21,955 nucleotides of DNA from Hohaiivirga sp031547465 (GTDB lineage Bacteria > Pseudomonadota > Alphaproteobacteria > Rhizobiales > Beijerinckiaceae). Each line of letters starts with the position of its first letter. Position 1 is the stretch's first letter. A program made the translations under genes and the position numbers. Below the pieces are notes generated by a model. The model was given only the letters and a program-made list of their open reading frames with translations. It did no database searches and was not told where the DNA came from. The stretch is from positions 1 to 21,955 of the forward strand of contig JAVBRX010000149.1 in the NCBI GenBank assembly GCA_031547465.1. Direction: 5' to 3'. Positions 1-6,802 of the stretch are shown in pieces.

Positions 1-66
1 GGACAACTCGTGGGCGAGGTCAAGTAATGAAAGCTTGCGGCGTGCTATCTTGTCCTTCGTGGTCAT
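1..66 (-). CDS. Insertion-sequence transposase, N-terminal fragment (probably IS481-type, HTH plus integrase core); cut by window edge
   Basis: Read on the minus strand from the ATG at 64-66, 22 codons stay open to the window edge and begin MTTKDKIARRKLSLL. This matches my recollection of the opening of IS481-family transposases, which start with a helix-turn-helix and continue into a DDE integrase core; that core would lie outside the window. A good ribosome binding site (GAGGA) sits about 8 bases upstream of the ATG. The opposite strand also reads open here (eight codons then TAA at 25-27), but with no start or context, so I prefer the minus-strand reading. The gene lies on the same strand as dgkA and just after it. 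The family call rests on 22 residues and recall, so it is moderately sure; that this is an IS gene is more secure than which family. Confidence 0.6.
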   Translation of the reverse strand, partial: MTTKDKIARRKLSLLDLAHELS

Positions 67-181
67 GTTCGTTGGTCCTCAGGTTTGTGATGTTCAGCCA
101 CACCATCAAACCCGCTCCAACGCGGCATGGCCACACCCTTCGGGATGAGGCCAACTGTCAGGTAATTACTCAATCAGCACA
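1..181 (-). mobile_element. End of an insertion sequence (partial)
   Basis: The transposase start at 66 is preceded on the minus strand by about 115 bases of non-coding sequence before dgkA's stop at 193. A plausible IS terminus is the TGTGCTGATTGAG sequence reading leftward from 181, which begins with TG as many IS ends do. The boundary is inferred: the other end and any target-site duplication are outside the window. If correct, the element sits only about 11 bases after the dgkA stop codon. Confidence 0.45.
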
Positions 182-192
182 GGCTGCCCCCG

Positions 193-549
193 TCACAAAA
201 CCCGCCGCACCATTTCAATCACCGCTATGCTCCATAGTAACCCCGCAAGCAGCAGCGAAAAGAACACGGCGGCGGAGCCGAGATCCTTGATGTAGCCGAT
301 GGCCGGGTGGCGTTCCGGGGTGACGTGGTCGCAGAATTTTTCGATCGCCGTGTTGAGGATCTCGACGCTGAGTACGATAAGCAACGAGGCGATGAGCAGT
401 GCGCCCTGCCATAGGGTCGATGCAATGAGGAAGGCGAGGGGGATGCTGGCGGCGAGCAGCATCAGTTCCTGACGGACGGCGCGTTCTTCCCGCGCCGCCT
501 TTTTCAGTCCGCACATGGAATTGCGGAATGCCGCTGCGATAGCCCCCAT
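193..549 (-). CDS. dgkA: Diacylglycerol kinase (prokaryotic, membrane)
   Basis: Small integral membrane enzyme that phosphorylates diacylglycerol to phosphatidic acid with ATP, recycling the diacylglycerol left by membrane-derived glycan and lipid turnover. At 118 residues it has the usual family length. The family signature VEILNTAIE is at residues 62-70, containing the catalytic and metal-binding glutamates, followed by KDLGSAAV at 88-95. An EERAVRQE segment (21-28) matches the conserved amphipathic N-terminal region. Three hydrophobic helices are visible (about 30-48, 50-68 and 93-113). The ATG at 549 has only a weak GGGA-like ribosome binding site. The gene lies 131 bases after aroG on the same strand, separated from it by an imperfect palindrome, and is followed within about 11 bases by the probable IS end, so no terminator of its own is visible. 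Confidence 0.93.
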   Translation of the reverse strand: MGAIAAAFRNSMCGLKKAAREERAVRQELMLLAASIPLAFLIASTLWQGALLIASLLIVLSVEILNTAIEKFCDHVTPERHPAIGYIKDLGSAAVFFSLLLAGLLWSIAVIEMVRRVL

Positions 550-565
550 GCTTCCCGCCTGTTCC

Positions 566-603
566 AGAGCGCGATCAGATCAAATTGCATCGGATTGCGC
601 TCT
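566..603. repeat. Imperfect 38-bp palindrome between aroG and dgkA
   Basis: AGAGCGC (566-572) pairs perfectly with GCGCTCT (597-603), and the inner sequence continues the symmetry with a few mismatches around an AT-rich centre. The AGAGC/GCTCT ends are shared with the larger element at 5279-5382, which suggests a family of rhizobial intergenic repeats. There is no U-tract on either strand, so it is not a standard intrinsic terminator. Confidence 0.6.
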
Positions 604-680
604 AACTTTCCTTTATTTACCGCATTTTCAATGAAATACGGCACCGGGGTAACTGGGTTCGTCGCCCGATGCCGTAAAAC

Positions 681-2066
681 CTACTCCGCTGCGACGGACG
701 GGAATTGCAGCCGGTCCATGCGCTCGCGCTTGATCATCTCCGCCGTCAGGAAGGCGATTTCGATGGCCTGGTCGGCGTTCAGCCTCGGGTCGCAATAGGT
801 GTGGTAGCGATCCCGTAAATCTTCTTCCGTCAGCGCCTTGGCCCCGCCGGTGCATTCGGTGACGTTGCGCCCGGTCATTTCCAGATGCACGCCGCCCGCA
901 TGGGTCCGCTCCGCCTGATGCACGGCGAAGAACAGGCGCAGTTCGGTCATGATGCGATCGAACGGCCTTGTCTTGTAGCCGTTGGCGGCCTTGACGGTAT
1001 TGCCGTGCATCGGGTCGCACGACCAGATGACTGAGCGCCCCTCGCGCTTCACCGCCCGGATCAGGTCCGGCAGATGATCGCCGATCTTGTCGGCGCCATA
1101 GCGGCAGATCAGCGTCAGGCGGCCCGGCTCGTTCTCAGGGTTGAGGAGGTCGATCAGCTTCAGAAGTTCATCGCTCTTCAGCGACGGACCGCATTTCAGA
1201 CCGAGAGGGTTCTTGATACCGCGGCAGAATTCGATATGCGCATGGTCCAGTTGGCGGGTGCGGTCGCCGATCCACAGCATATGGCCGGACGTGTCGTACC
1301 AGTCGCCGGTGGTGGAATCGACGCGCGTCATCGCCTGCTCGTAACCGAGCAGCAATGCCTCGTGGCTGGTATAGAACTCGGTGGTGCGCATCTCGGGATG
1401 GATTTCCGGATCGATGCCGATGGCGCGCATGAACGCCAGGGTTTCGGAAATCCGCTCCGCCACCTCGCGGTAGCGTGACGATTGCGGCGTGTCCTCGACG
1501 AAGCCGAGCATCCAGCGGTGCGCGTTCTCAAGGTTGGCGTAGCCGCCGGTGGCGAAGGCACGTATCAGGTTCAACGTTGCCGCCGATTGCCGGTAGGCCG
1601 AGAGTTGACGGCGCGGATCGGGCAGGCGGGCTTCCGGCGTGAAGGCGATGTCGTTGACGATATCGCCCCGGTAACTCGGCAACTCGACGCCGTCGACGAT
1701 TTCGGTGTCGGCGGAGCGCGGCTTGGCGAATTGCCCGGCGATGCGGCCAACCTTGACCACGGGAGAAGCGCCCGCATAGATCAGCACTACGGCCATCTGC
1801 AACAGAACACGGAAGAAATCGCGGATATTGTCGGCGGAATGTTCAGCGAAACTCTCCGCGCAATCGCCGCCCTGCAACAGGAACGCCTCGCCCGCCGCGA
1901 CGGTTGCCAATGAGCGTTTCAGCTTGCGCGCCTCACCAGCGAACACCAGCGGTGGGAAGCCGGACAGTTGCTTCTCCACATCCTCCAGCGCCGCCGCATC
2001 CGGATACGCCGGCACCTGCTGCACCGGTTTGCTTCTCCAGCTTTCGGGGCTCCAACGCGCACTCAT
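681..2066 (-). CDS. aroG: 3-deoxy-7-phosphoheptulonate synthase, class II (DAHP synthase)
   Basis: Condenses phosphoenolpyruvate with erythrose 4-phosphate, the first step of the shikimate pathway to aromatic amino acids. It is the class II (plant/mycobacterial/rhizobial) type, with LLQGGDCAESF around residue 69 (metal-ligand Cys), KCGPSLKSDELL, the CRYGADKIGDHLP and CDPMHGNT motifs (metal-ligand His), HLEMTGRNVTECTGG (metal-ligand Glu) and YCDPRLNADQ (metal-ligand Asp). At 461 residues the length is normal for the class. I start at the ATG at 2066 (MSARWSPESW), as in homologues. The frame stays open 20 codons further to a TTG at 2126, but that TTG has no ribosome binding site. A small GC hairpin (2085-2100) lies in the leader about 20 bases before the start. 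The gene follows gor on the same strand after 321 bases and probably has its own promoter. Confidence 0.95.
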   Translation of the reverse strand: MSARWSPESWRSKPVQQVPAYPDAAALEDVEKQLSGFPPLVFAGEARKLKRSLATVAAGEAFLLQGGDCAESFAEHSADNIRDFFRVLLQMAVVLIYAGASPVVKVGRIAGQFAKPRSADTEIVDGVELPSYRGDIVNDIAFTPEARLPDPRRQLSAYRQSAATLNLIRAFATGGYANLENAHRWMLGFVEDTPQSSRYREVAERISETLAFMRAIGIDPEIHPEMRTTEFYTSHEALLLGYEQAMTRVDSTTGDWYDTSGHMLWIGDRTRQLDHAHIEFCRGIKNPLGLKCGPSLKSDELLKLIDLLNPENEPGRLTLICRYGADKIGDHLPDLIRAVKREGRSVIWSCDPMHGNTVKAANGYKTRPFDRIMTELRLFFAVHQAERTHAGGVHLEMTGRNVTECTGGAKALTEEDLRDRYHTYCDPRLNADQAIEIAFLTAEMIKRERMDRLQFPSVAAE

Positions 2067-2387
2067 GCTCTTCACTCTCTGTTGCGGCGCTTGAGCGCCG
2101 GGTTCGTTTCTTCCCTTGGGGGGCAAGTGCGAAACCGCCTTGCCTTTTATTCATTGAAATCGACAGTCCTGCTTCAGGCGCAATGGCATTGAATGCCGAA
2201 AGTTCCATAATCGTTCGGACGTCCGTCTGTTGCGCAGCCAAGCATTTCAAGCGGCGGACTATAAATGGAATGGCCATCGACGCAAGGGCTGTTTTGCGGA
2301 AGCGTTCGGTAAATCAAACGCTTCCGGGTGCGAAGCAAAGTCTCTCTTTATTACCTGTTTTTGCGCAGTTGTTTGCCGCTTTTCGTC
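2067..2387. other. gor-aroG intergenic region, rich in inverted repeats
   Basis: No convincing gene lies in these 321 bases. It holds four symmetric sequences: a hairpin CGGCGC-ttga-GCGCCG at 2085-2100 next to the aroG start, GGCATT-g-AATGCC at 2185-2197, the perfect palindrome CGGACGTCCG at 2216-2225, and a 10-bp inverted repeat at 2297-2326. The aroG promoter must lie here on the minus strand, but I could not fix its -35 and -10 elements. Confidence 0.5.
2297..2326. repeat. Perfect 10-bp inverted repeat downstream of gor
   Basis: CGGAAGCGTT (2297-2306) and AACGCTTCCG (2317-2326) are exact reverse complements around a 10-base spacer, about 60 bases after the gor stop. The RNA could fold as a hairpin, but the sequence after it on the gor strand (CAAAACAGCC) is not a U-tract. 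It may be a processing or Rho-dependent end, or an operator for aroG. Confidence 0.55.
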
Positions 2388-3746
2388 TTACCCTTTTACT
2401 GGGGAGCGCATGGTGACGAGTTCCTCCGCTGCTGTCGGATGCACGGCGATCGTGCGGTCGAAATCGGCCTTGGTCGCTCCCATCGTTACGGCCACTGCCG
2501 CCAGTTGGATTATCTCCGCCGCATCGCGCCCGGTGATATGAACGCCCAGAACTCTGTCGGTGTCGGCATCGACAATAAGCTTCATCATCATGAATTCCCG
2601 CCGCCCCGATAGCGTTGCGCGCATCGGCCTGAACCGAGTTTTATAAATGACGACATTGCTTCCCTTCGCCCGCGCTTCCGCTTCCGTCGCCCCGACGACA
2701 CCGATTTCCGGCACCGAGAACACTGCTGTCGCAATGGTGTCGTGGTCGACCCGCCACGGCTTCTTGCCGAATTCGGTATCGGCAAAGGCGTGGCCTTCGC
2801 GGATGGCGACCGGCGTGAGATTGGCACGGTCGGTGACATCGCCGACAGCGAAAATCGATGGCACGCTGGAGCGCGACCAGTCGTTCACGAGGATTTCTCC
2901 TTTTCTGCCAAGCTTGACTCCGGCCTCTTCGAGGCCGAGTTGCTGCGTATTTGGGCCGCGTCCGGTGGCGATAAGAACCTGATCGACGGCAATGGCCCGG
3001 CCATCGGAGAGCGTTGCCAGCAGGCCGCCGGCGCTTTTAGTGATGCGCGTGAGGGTGGTCTTCAGGGACAGGTCGATGCCCCGTTCCGCATAGGATGCGC
3101 CGATCTCGTCGCGGATATCCTCATCGAACCCACGCAGTAGTTTGTCGCCGCGATGCGCCAGAATCACTTTTGAGCCGAGACCGGAGAATATCCCGGCGAA
3201 CTCCACGGCAATATAGCCGCCGCCGACGACAAGGATGCGCTCCGGCTGCTTCTCGATGTTGAACACATGGTCGGAAACGATGGCATGTTCGATGCCGGGA
3301 ATATCCTTGGGCAGGAGTGGCTGCGCGCCGGTTGCAATCAGTATCTTTTTTACCCGGACCCGTTTGCCGAAATCCACAAACCGCACATTATGCGGGCCTT
3401 CGATCACGGCGCGCGATTGCTCTATCGTGACGCCAGCCTCCACCAGATTATTGCGATAGATACCTTCGAGCCGGGCAATCTCCTTGTCCCGCGCGTTCTT
3501 GAGAAGCTGCCAGTCAAAATGGACAGCCTTGATGCTCCAGCCAAAGCCGATGGCATCCTCAAAATCCTCACCGAAATGGCTGGCAAGGGCCATCAGCTTT
3601 TTCGGCACGCAGCCGCGAATGACGCAGGTGCCGCCGATCCGCGATTCCTCGGCAACGATGACCTTGGCCCCATATCCGGCAGCGATCCGCGCCGCGCGCG
3701 TTCCGCCAGACCCGGCACCGATCACGCATAAATCCACATCGAACAT
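2388..3746 (-). CDS. gor: Glutathione-disulfide reductase
   Basis: Cytoplasmic FAD enzyme that reduces glutathione disulfide with NADPH to keep the thiol pool reduced. It has the N-terminal FAD-binding motif GAGSGG (10-15), the redox-active disulfide GGTCVIRGCVPKK (Cys41 and Cys46) and a second Rossmann motif VVGGGYIAVE. A basic AHRGDKLLR stretch after that motif fits NADPH rather than NADH. The ATG-type FAD motif IFAVGDVT and the C-terminal HPTAAEE with the catalytic His-Glu pair are also present. The GCVPKK context separates it from dihydrolipoamide and mercuric reductases. I start at the ATG at 3746 (MFDVDLCVIG): the 15 residues upstream in frame are not part of the fold, and AAGGA lies a little far upstream. 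At 452 residues it has the normal length. Trypanothione-type reductases are the main alternative and unlikely in bacteria. Confidence 0.93.
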   Translation of the reverse strand: MFDVDLCVIGAGSGGTRAARIAAGYGAKVIVAEESRIGGTCVIRGCVPKKLMALASHFGEDFEDAIGFGWSIKAVHFDWQLLKNARDKEIARLEGIYRNNLVEAGVTIEQSRAVIEGPHNVRFVDFGKRVRVKKILIATGAQPLLPKDIPGIEHAIVSDHVFNIEKQPERILVVGGGYIAVEFAGIFSGLGSKVILAHRGDKLLRGFDEDIRDEIGASYAERGIDLSLKTTLTRITKSAGGLLATLSDGRAIAVDQVLIATGRGPNTQQLGLEEAGVKLGRKGEILVNDWSRSSVPSIFAVGDVTDRANLTPVAIREGHAFADTEFGKKPWRVDHDTIATAVFSVPEIGVVGATEAEARAKGSNVVIYKTRFRPMRATLSGRREFMMMKLIVDADTDRVLGVHITGRDAAEIIQLAAVAVTMGATKADFDRTIAVHPTAAEELVTMRSPVKG

Positions 3747-4144
3747 GAATACTCTGCATCCTTGAAATTTGAGCAAGCGGCAGCACGACATAACCCGTAG
3801 CGCTTCATATGGCTGTGGAGATTATCGCGGCGGACAAGAAAAGCAAATGCCTTCAAAAAACCACGCAAACCGGTGTCAGGTGGATAAAACGAAACATCTG
3901 CGTATTGCAGCTTCACGACCTCTCAACGGATGCCTGTTGTAAGGGATCAGCGGAATCTCGTTTTCAACTGCTTGCCGGGCAGGATGCCGAAAATTTGAGG
4001 ATTAATATCCGTCAGTTCTTATCTTTCAGGAGGACGATCGTATTCAAGACCGTCTTTAACGAAAAGTCCTCCGGTTTCCCGGAGGACTTTTAAAATGTCT
4101 CATATCCAGGATATATCCGGCCCACAGGTCGGGAGATATTTATA
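3747..4144. other. Intergenic region upstream of gor
   Basis: About 400 bases without a convincing gene. The part nearest the DUF2059 gene holds that gene's terminator (4062-4091), and the rest must carry the gor promoter on the minus strand, which I could not locate with confidence. Short open frames on both strands here lack ribosome binding sites and recognisable content. Confidence 0.5.
4062..4091 (-). terminator. Intrinsic terminator after the DUF2059 gene
   Basis: A perfect 13-bp stem with a TTTC loop: AAAAGTCCTCCGG (4062-4074) pairs with CCGGAGGACTTTT (4079-4091). On the minus strand it ends in a U-run, about 54 bases after the DUF2059 stop. The sequence is symmetric enough to work on the plus strand too, but no plus-strand gene precedes it. 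Confidence 0.88.
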
Positions 4145-5215
4145 TCACCTGAAAAACTGCCCTCTTTTGGCCAGTTCCGCGCGGGTGCGGATATTGACAT
4201 ATTCAGCCGTGCGCTGTGTCCACTTTTCCATTGCTGGCATCAGGGCATCGAGAATTTCAGGCTGCTGTTTGACATAGACAAGGCCAGCCGGCGTTTTGAA
4301 AAACTCGGAAATATTCTTCATATCGGCATCGGGAATTGCAACCGCGAACACCTTGGCCGTCTCGTCGATAATCTGCACTTTCAGCTTTTCAAGCTCGGGC
4401 TGCAAGTCCTTCAGGGCTTCGTCCAGATAGGGGAGCAACTCGGGATTGCTGATGAACAGCGAATCTCGGCTGCCGTTGCTGCGCACCGAAAATACGACCT
4501 GAGCGAGAATGCCGTCATAGCTGCGGACGATGCCGGAACCGAGGGCAACTTCTTTCGCCAGAGCCACTTGCGCCGGGGTCAGGGCTTTTCTGGCGGCATC
4601 GAATTTCTGTCGTGCTTCCGAAGGCGGTTTATTTTTCGCCGTGGTTTGATCCGGCGTTTCACTCGGCGGAGCGATCGCCACAGTGAGCTTGCGGGTCGTC
4701 AACTCTGCCTGGACTCGGGTTACGACATAACTTTCAACATTCTGGGTCCATTCTTCGATGATCGGGGTCAACTGTTCGAGAATGACGGGCTGACGCTCCA
4801 CGTAAACCACTCCCGACGGCGTCTTGATGAAAGCCGCGACGGCTTGCAAATCCTTCTCCGTCATCTTGCTGGCGAAAACCCGTCCTGTCGTGTCCGACAT
4901 CTGTTCCCTGAGCTTGTCCAGCTCAGGCTGGAGATCCAGAAGAATCTGGTCGAGAAGCTGCTTCGTTTCCGGCTTGTCGACCCCGCTTTGTCTCATTGTC
5001 GTAATGATCTGAGCCATTAGCCCGTCGCTCATGCGCGACAGTCCGGATGACACCGCCACTTCTTTTGCGACAGTCAGGTGGCTGGGAGTAAACGATTCCA
5101 CAGGTTTCGTCTGACTGGCCGCCGGTTGCGCCGGGGGCGTCTGCGCATGCACGCCCCCTGCCGACAGAACAAGGGCAGCCAAGCCCGCCATCACGTATGA
5201 CTTTTTCAGACTCAT
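4145..5215 (-). CDS. Secreted protein with two tandem DUF2059 domains
   Basis: Exported protein of unknown function, 356 residues. A signal peptide is clear (about 1-24, ending VHA before QTPP). Two homologous halves follow: residues about 42-176 and about 212-352. Each contains the pattern LAKEVA-x-SG, then LLPYL/LLDQI...DLQPEL-KL, FA...D, a KTP-G-VYV--QP segment, and a final EKW/EEW-TQ-x-x-Y block. They are joined by a Pro/Thr/Lys-rich linker. DUF2059 proteins are usually single-domain and roughly half this length, so this looks like an internal duplication. I chose the ATG at 5215 because GGAG lies 9 bases upstream, whereas the ATG at 5230 has no ribosome binding site. It sits between gor and rpiA on the same strand and has its own terminator. 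The family call is secure; no biochemical role is known to me. Confidence 0.88.
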   Translation of the reverse strand: MSLKKSYVMAGLAALVLSAGGVHAQTPPAQPAASQTKPVESFTPSHLTVAKEVAVSSGLSRMSDGLMAQIITTMRQSGVDKPETKQLLDQILLDLQPELDKLREQMSDTTGRVFASKMTEKDLQAVAAFIKTPSGVVYVERQPVILEQLTPIIEEWTQNVESYVVTRVQAELTTRKLTVAIAPPSETPDQTTAKNKPPSEARQKFDAARKALTPAQVALAKEVALGSGIVRSYDGILAQVVFSVRSNGSRDSLFISNPELLPYLDEALKDLQPELEKLKVQIIDETAKVFAVAIPDADMKNISEFFKTPAGLVYVKQQPEILDALMPAMEKWTQRTAEYVNIRTRAELAKRGQFFR

Positions 5216-5278
5216 CAACAAGGACTCCAAATGGTAGGCAGCGGTTCTGGCAGAGGTTTAAGGCGAGACTGTGGGCTT

Positions 5279-5382
5279 TAGAGCATTTTACGCTGAAGTG
5301 GAAACCGGTTCAGTGGAACAGAATGCGGAAAACAAAGGAAACCGGAGCAGGATGCGATTCCGTGTGAACGCAAAACGCTCTA
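5279..5382. repeat. RIME-like rhizobial intergenic palindromic element
   Basis: A 104-bp element bounded by TAGAGC (5279-5284) and GCTCTA (5377-5382). The left part folds as an imperfect stem: GCATTTTACGCTGAA at the left, CCGG near the tip, TTCAG and GAATGC at the right. The right part (from GAGC at 5345 to GCTC) forms a second stem with TGCG/CGCA inside. This two-palindrome structure and the GAAGTGGAAACCGGTTCAG core match the abundant repeat family I know from Rhizobium, Mesorhizobium and Brucella-type genomes (RIME1 is the named example, about 108 bp). Its right end supplies the TAG stop codon of rpiA. Confidence 0.75.
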
Positions 5383-6084
5383 CGCCCCGATTGACCCCAG
5401 TTCATAAATCCCTTGGGTGCCTGCGAGAACTGCACCGCAGGCCAGCCCGATGAACAACCCATGCTCGACGACACCCGGAATGGTCGACAATTCGGTGGCA
5501 AGCACTTCGGGAGAATCGATCCGCCCACAAGGAATGTCGATAATATAATGTCCACCATCGGTCAAAAAAGTTTCTCCGGTGGCTGTCCGACGCACGCTGG
5601 GACTCGCGGTAATGCCGATGCGATCGACGACTTTTTCAATCGCTTTCAATGTCGCTCCAAGGCCAAAAGAGACGACTTCAACCGGAAGCGGGAAAGCGCC
5701 GAGCGTTTCCACCCGTTTCGAGCCGTCGGCGATGACGATCATCCGACGGCTGGCGGCTGCAACGATTTTCTCCCGCAGCAGCGCTCCACCGCCACCCTTG
5801 ATCAGGCGAAGCTGAGAATCCAGTTCGTCTGCACCGTCGACGGTGAGATCCAGTTCTGGAACATCGTCAAGGGTTACAAGCGGAATGCCTTCTCGTTCGG
5901 CCTGAAGACGCGTCTGCTCCGAAGTCGGCACGCAAATCACCCGTAAGCCGTTCCGGACTTTTTCGCCGATCCGCGCAACGAAATGTGCTGCCGTCGACCC
6001 GGTACCGAGACCCAGGAACATTCCGTCGCTCACCAGATCCGCTGCGCGCCAGGCTGCCAGACGTTTCAGATCTTCAGCGCTCAT
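5380..6084 (-). CDS. rpiA: Ribose-5-phosphate isomerase A
   Basis: Interconverts ribose 5-phosphate and ribulose 5-phosphate in the pentose phosphate pathway. The family motifs are in order: GLGTGSTAAHF (residues about 25-35, phosphate loop), TVDGADELD (catalytic Asp), LIKGGGGALLREKI (catalytic Glu and Lys) and the late GxVEHGLFIG segment. At 234 residues the length is normal. The ATG at 6084 has a clear AAGGGG ribosome binding site. The gene follows the cysteine-repeat protein gene on the same strand with a 92-base gap, so the two may be co-transcribed. The TAG stop lies inside the terminal inverted repeat of the palindromic element at 5279-5382, so the last codons border a mobile-type repeat. 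Confidence 0.95.
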   Translation of the reverse strand: MSAEDLKRLAAWRAADLVSDGMFLGLGTGSTAAHFVARIGEKVRNGLRVICVPTSEQTRLQAEREGIPLVTLDDVPELDLTVDGADELDSQLRLIKGGGGALLREKIVAAASRRMIVIADGSKRVETLGAFPLPVEVVSFGLGATLKAIEKVVDRIGITASPSVRRTATGETFLTDGGHYIIDIPCGRIDSPEVLATELSTIPGVVEHGLFIGLACGAVLAGTQGIYELGSIGA

Positions 6085-6176
6085 GACAACCCCTTTCGAA
6101 GGTCTTTCCGAATATCGACCCTCCAGCCTTTGGAAACAAAATCAGCCTGTGAAACACTCCGATGGATTCGTCAATG

Positions 6177-6701
6177 TCAGGGTTTCGGGTCTGCCGGACG
6201 TGTCGCGCTGTTCTCCATCTCGATGACGGGTTGCGATGTCTGCTTCTCGACCCGGTTCATTCCGGTGGGTGAAGATTGGGCCGTACAGACCACCTTCCGC
6301 TCACTTTCGAGAACGTAGCACATACTGATGTCGCCGGTGCGATAATTCACCCGGAATATCCCGCCTTCCTGAGTATGCTGCGTCGCTACCAAGCCGTATT
6401 CGCCGGCACTCTGGGCGATGGCTCCCTCGCCGGATGGGAAGCAGTAGGTGACGCCGACCGTGTCCTTCCACAAGGCGAATTGACAGGCAATGATCTCGCC
6501 TGTGGTCCGGTCGACGCGATAAACCCGGTTCAGTTTGATATTCGGCGCAGGCATAAACTCGTAGACCGAGCCGGGATTTGCTGCCGCCGTTCCTGTGGGG
6601 CAGGCGGCGGCGATTGCAAGCGCGCCCGCTCCAAGAAAAGCCCGTCCAAGAAAAGCCCGTCCAAGGAAAACCGGTTCATGAAAAAAGCGAGGGAACCGCA
6701 T
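6177..6701 (-). CDS. Secreted protein of unknown function with a two-fold cysteine repeat
   Basis: I do not recognise a named family. The 174-residue product has a hydrophobic export signal (about 11-41) containing a repeated FLGRA pentapeptide encoded by 15-bp tandem repeats. The mature part carries two related units: RVYRVDRTTGEIIACQF (59-75) with a second Cys at 87 in GVTYC, and IFRVNYRTGDISMCYV (115-130) with a second Cys at 139 in KVVC. Each unit therefore has an RV-x5-TG-(E/D)-I core and two cysteines, suggesting a pair of small beta units with disulfides in the periplasm. The C-terminal 35 residues are polar and low in complexity. The ATG at 6701 has GGAG eight bases upstream. It precedes rpiA and is divergent from gph (101 bases between starts). 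Confidence 0.78.
   Translation of the reverse strand: MRFPRFFHEPVFLGRAFLGRAFLGAGALAIAAACPTGTAAANPGSVYEFMPAPNIKLNRVYRVDRTTGEIIACQFALWKDTVGVTYCFPSGEGAIAQSAGEYGLVATQHTQEGGIFRVNYRTGDISMCYVLESERKVVCTAQSSPTGMNRVEKQTSQPVIEMENSATRPADPKP
6631..6675. repeat. 15-bp tandem repeat (three units) in a signal-peptide region
   Basis: CCAAGAAAAGCCCGT occurs twice exactly (6631-6645 and 6646-6660), then once with changes (6661-6675). On the minus strand it encodes repeated FLGRA pentapeptides in the signal sequence of the 174-residue secreted protein. A gain or loss of a unit would keep the reading frame. Confidence 0.85.
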
Positions 6702-6802
6702 GCGTCACTCCGTTATCCTGTAATTTGCGAATCGTTGTCTATCATATACGCGGCGGCAGATTCCTGTCGCCAGAGGCTATCCCACATCTTTCGGACCTCA
6801 TC

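Noticed and set aside
1..27. Plus-strand partial frame ending in TAA
   Set aside because: Only eight codons are visible, without context. The minus strand across the same bases reads as a clear transposase start with a ribosome binding site.
2067..2126. N-terminal extension of aroG to a TTG codon
   Set aside because: The extra residues (MPPKGRNEPGAQ...) are polar and unlike class II DAHP synthases, the TTG has no ribosome binding site, and the ATG at 2066 fits homologues.
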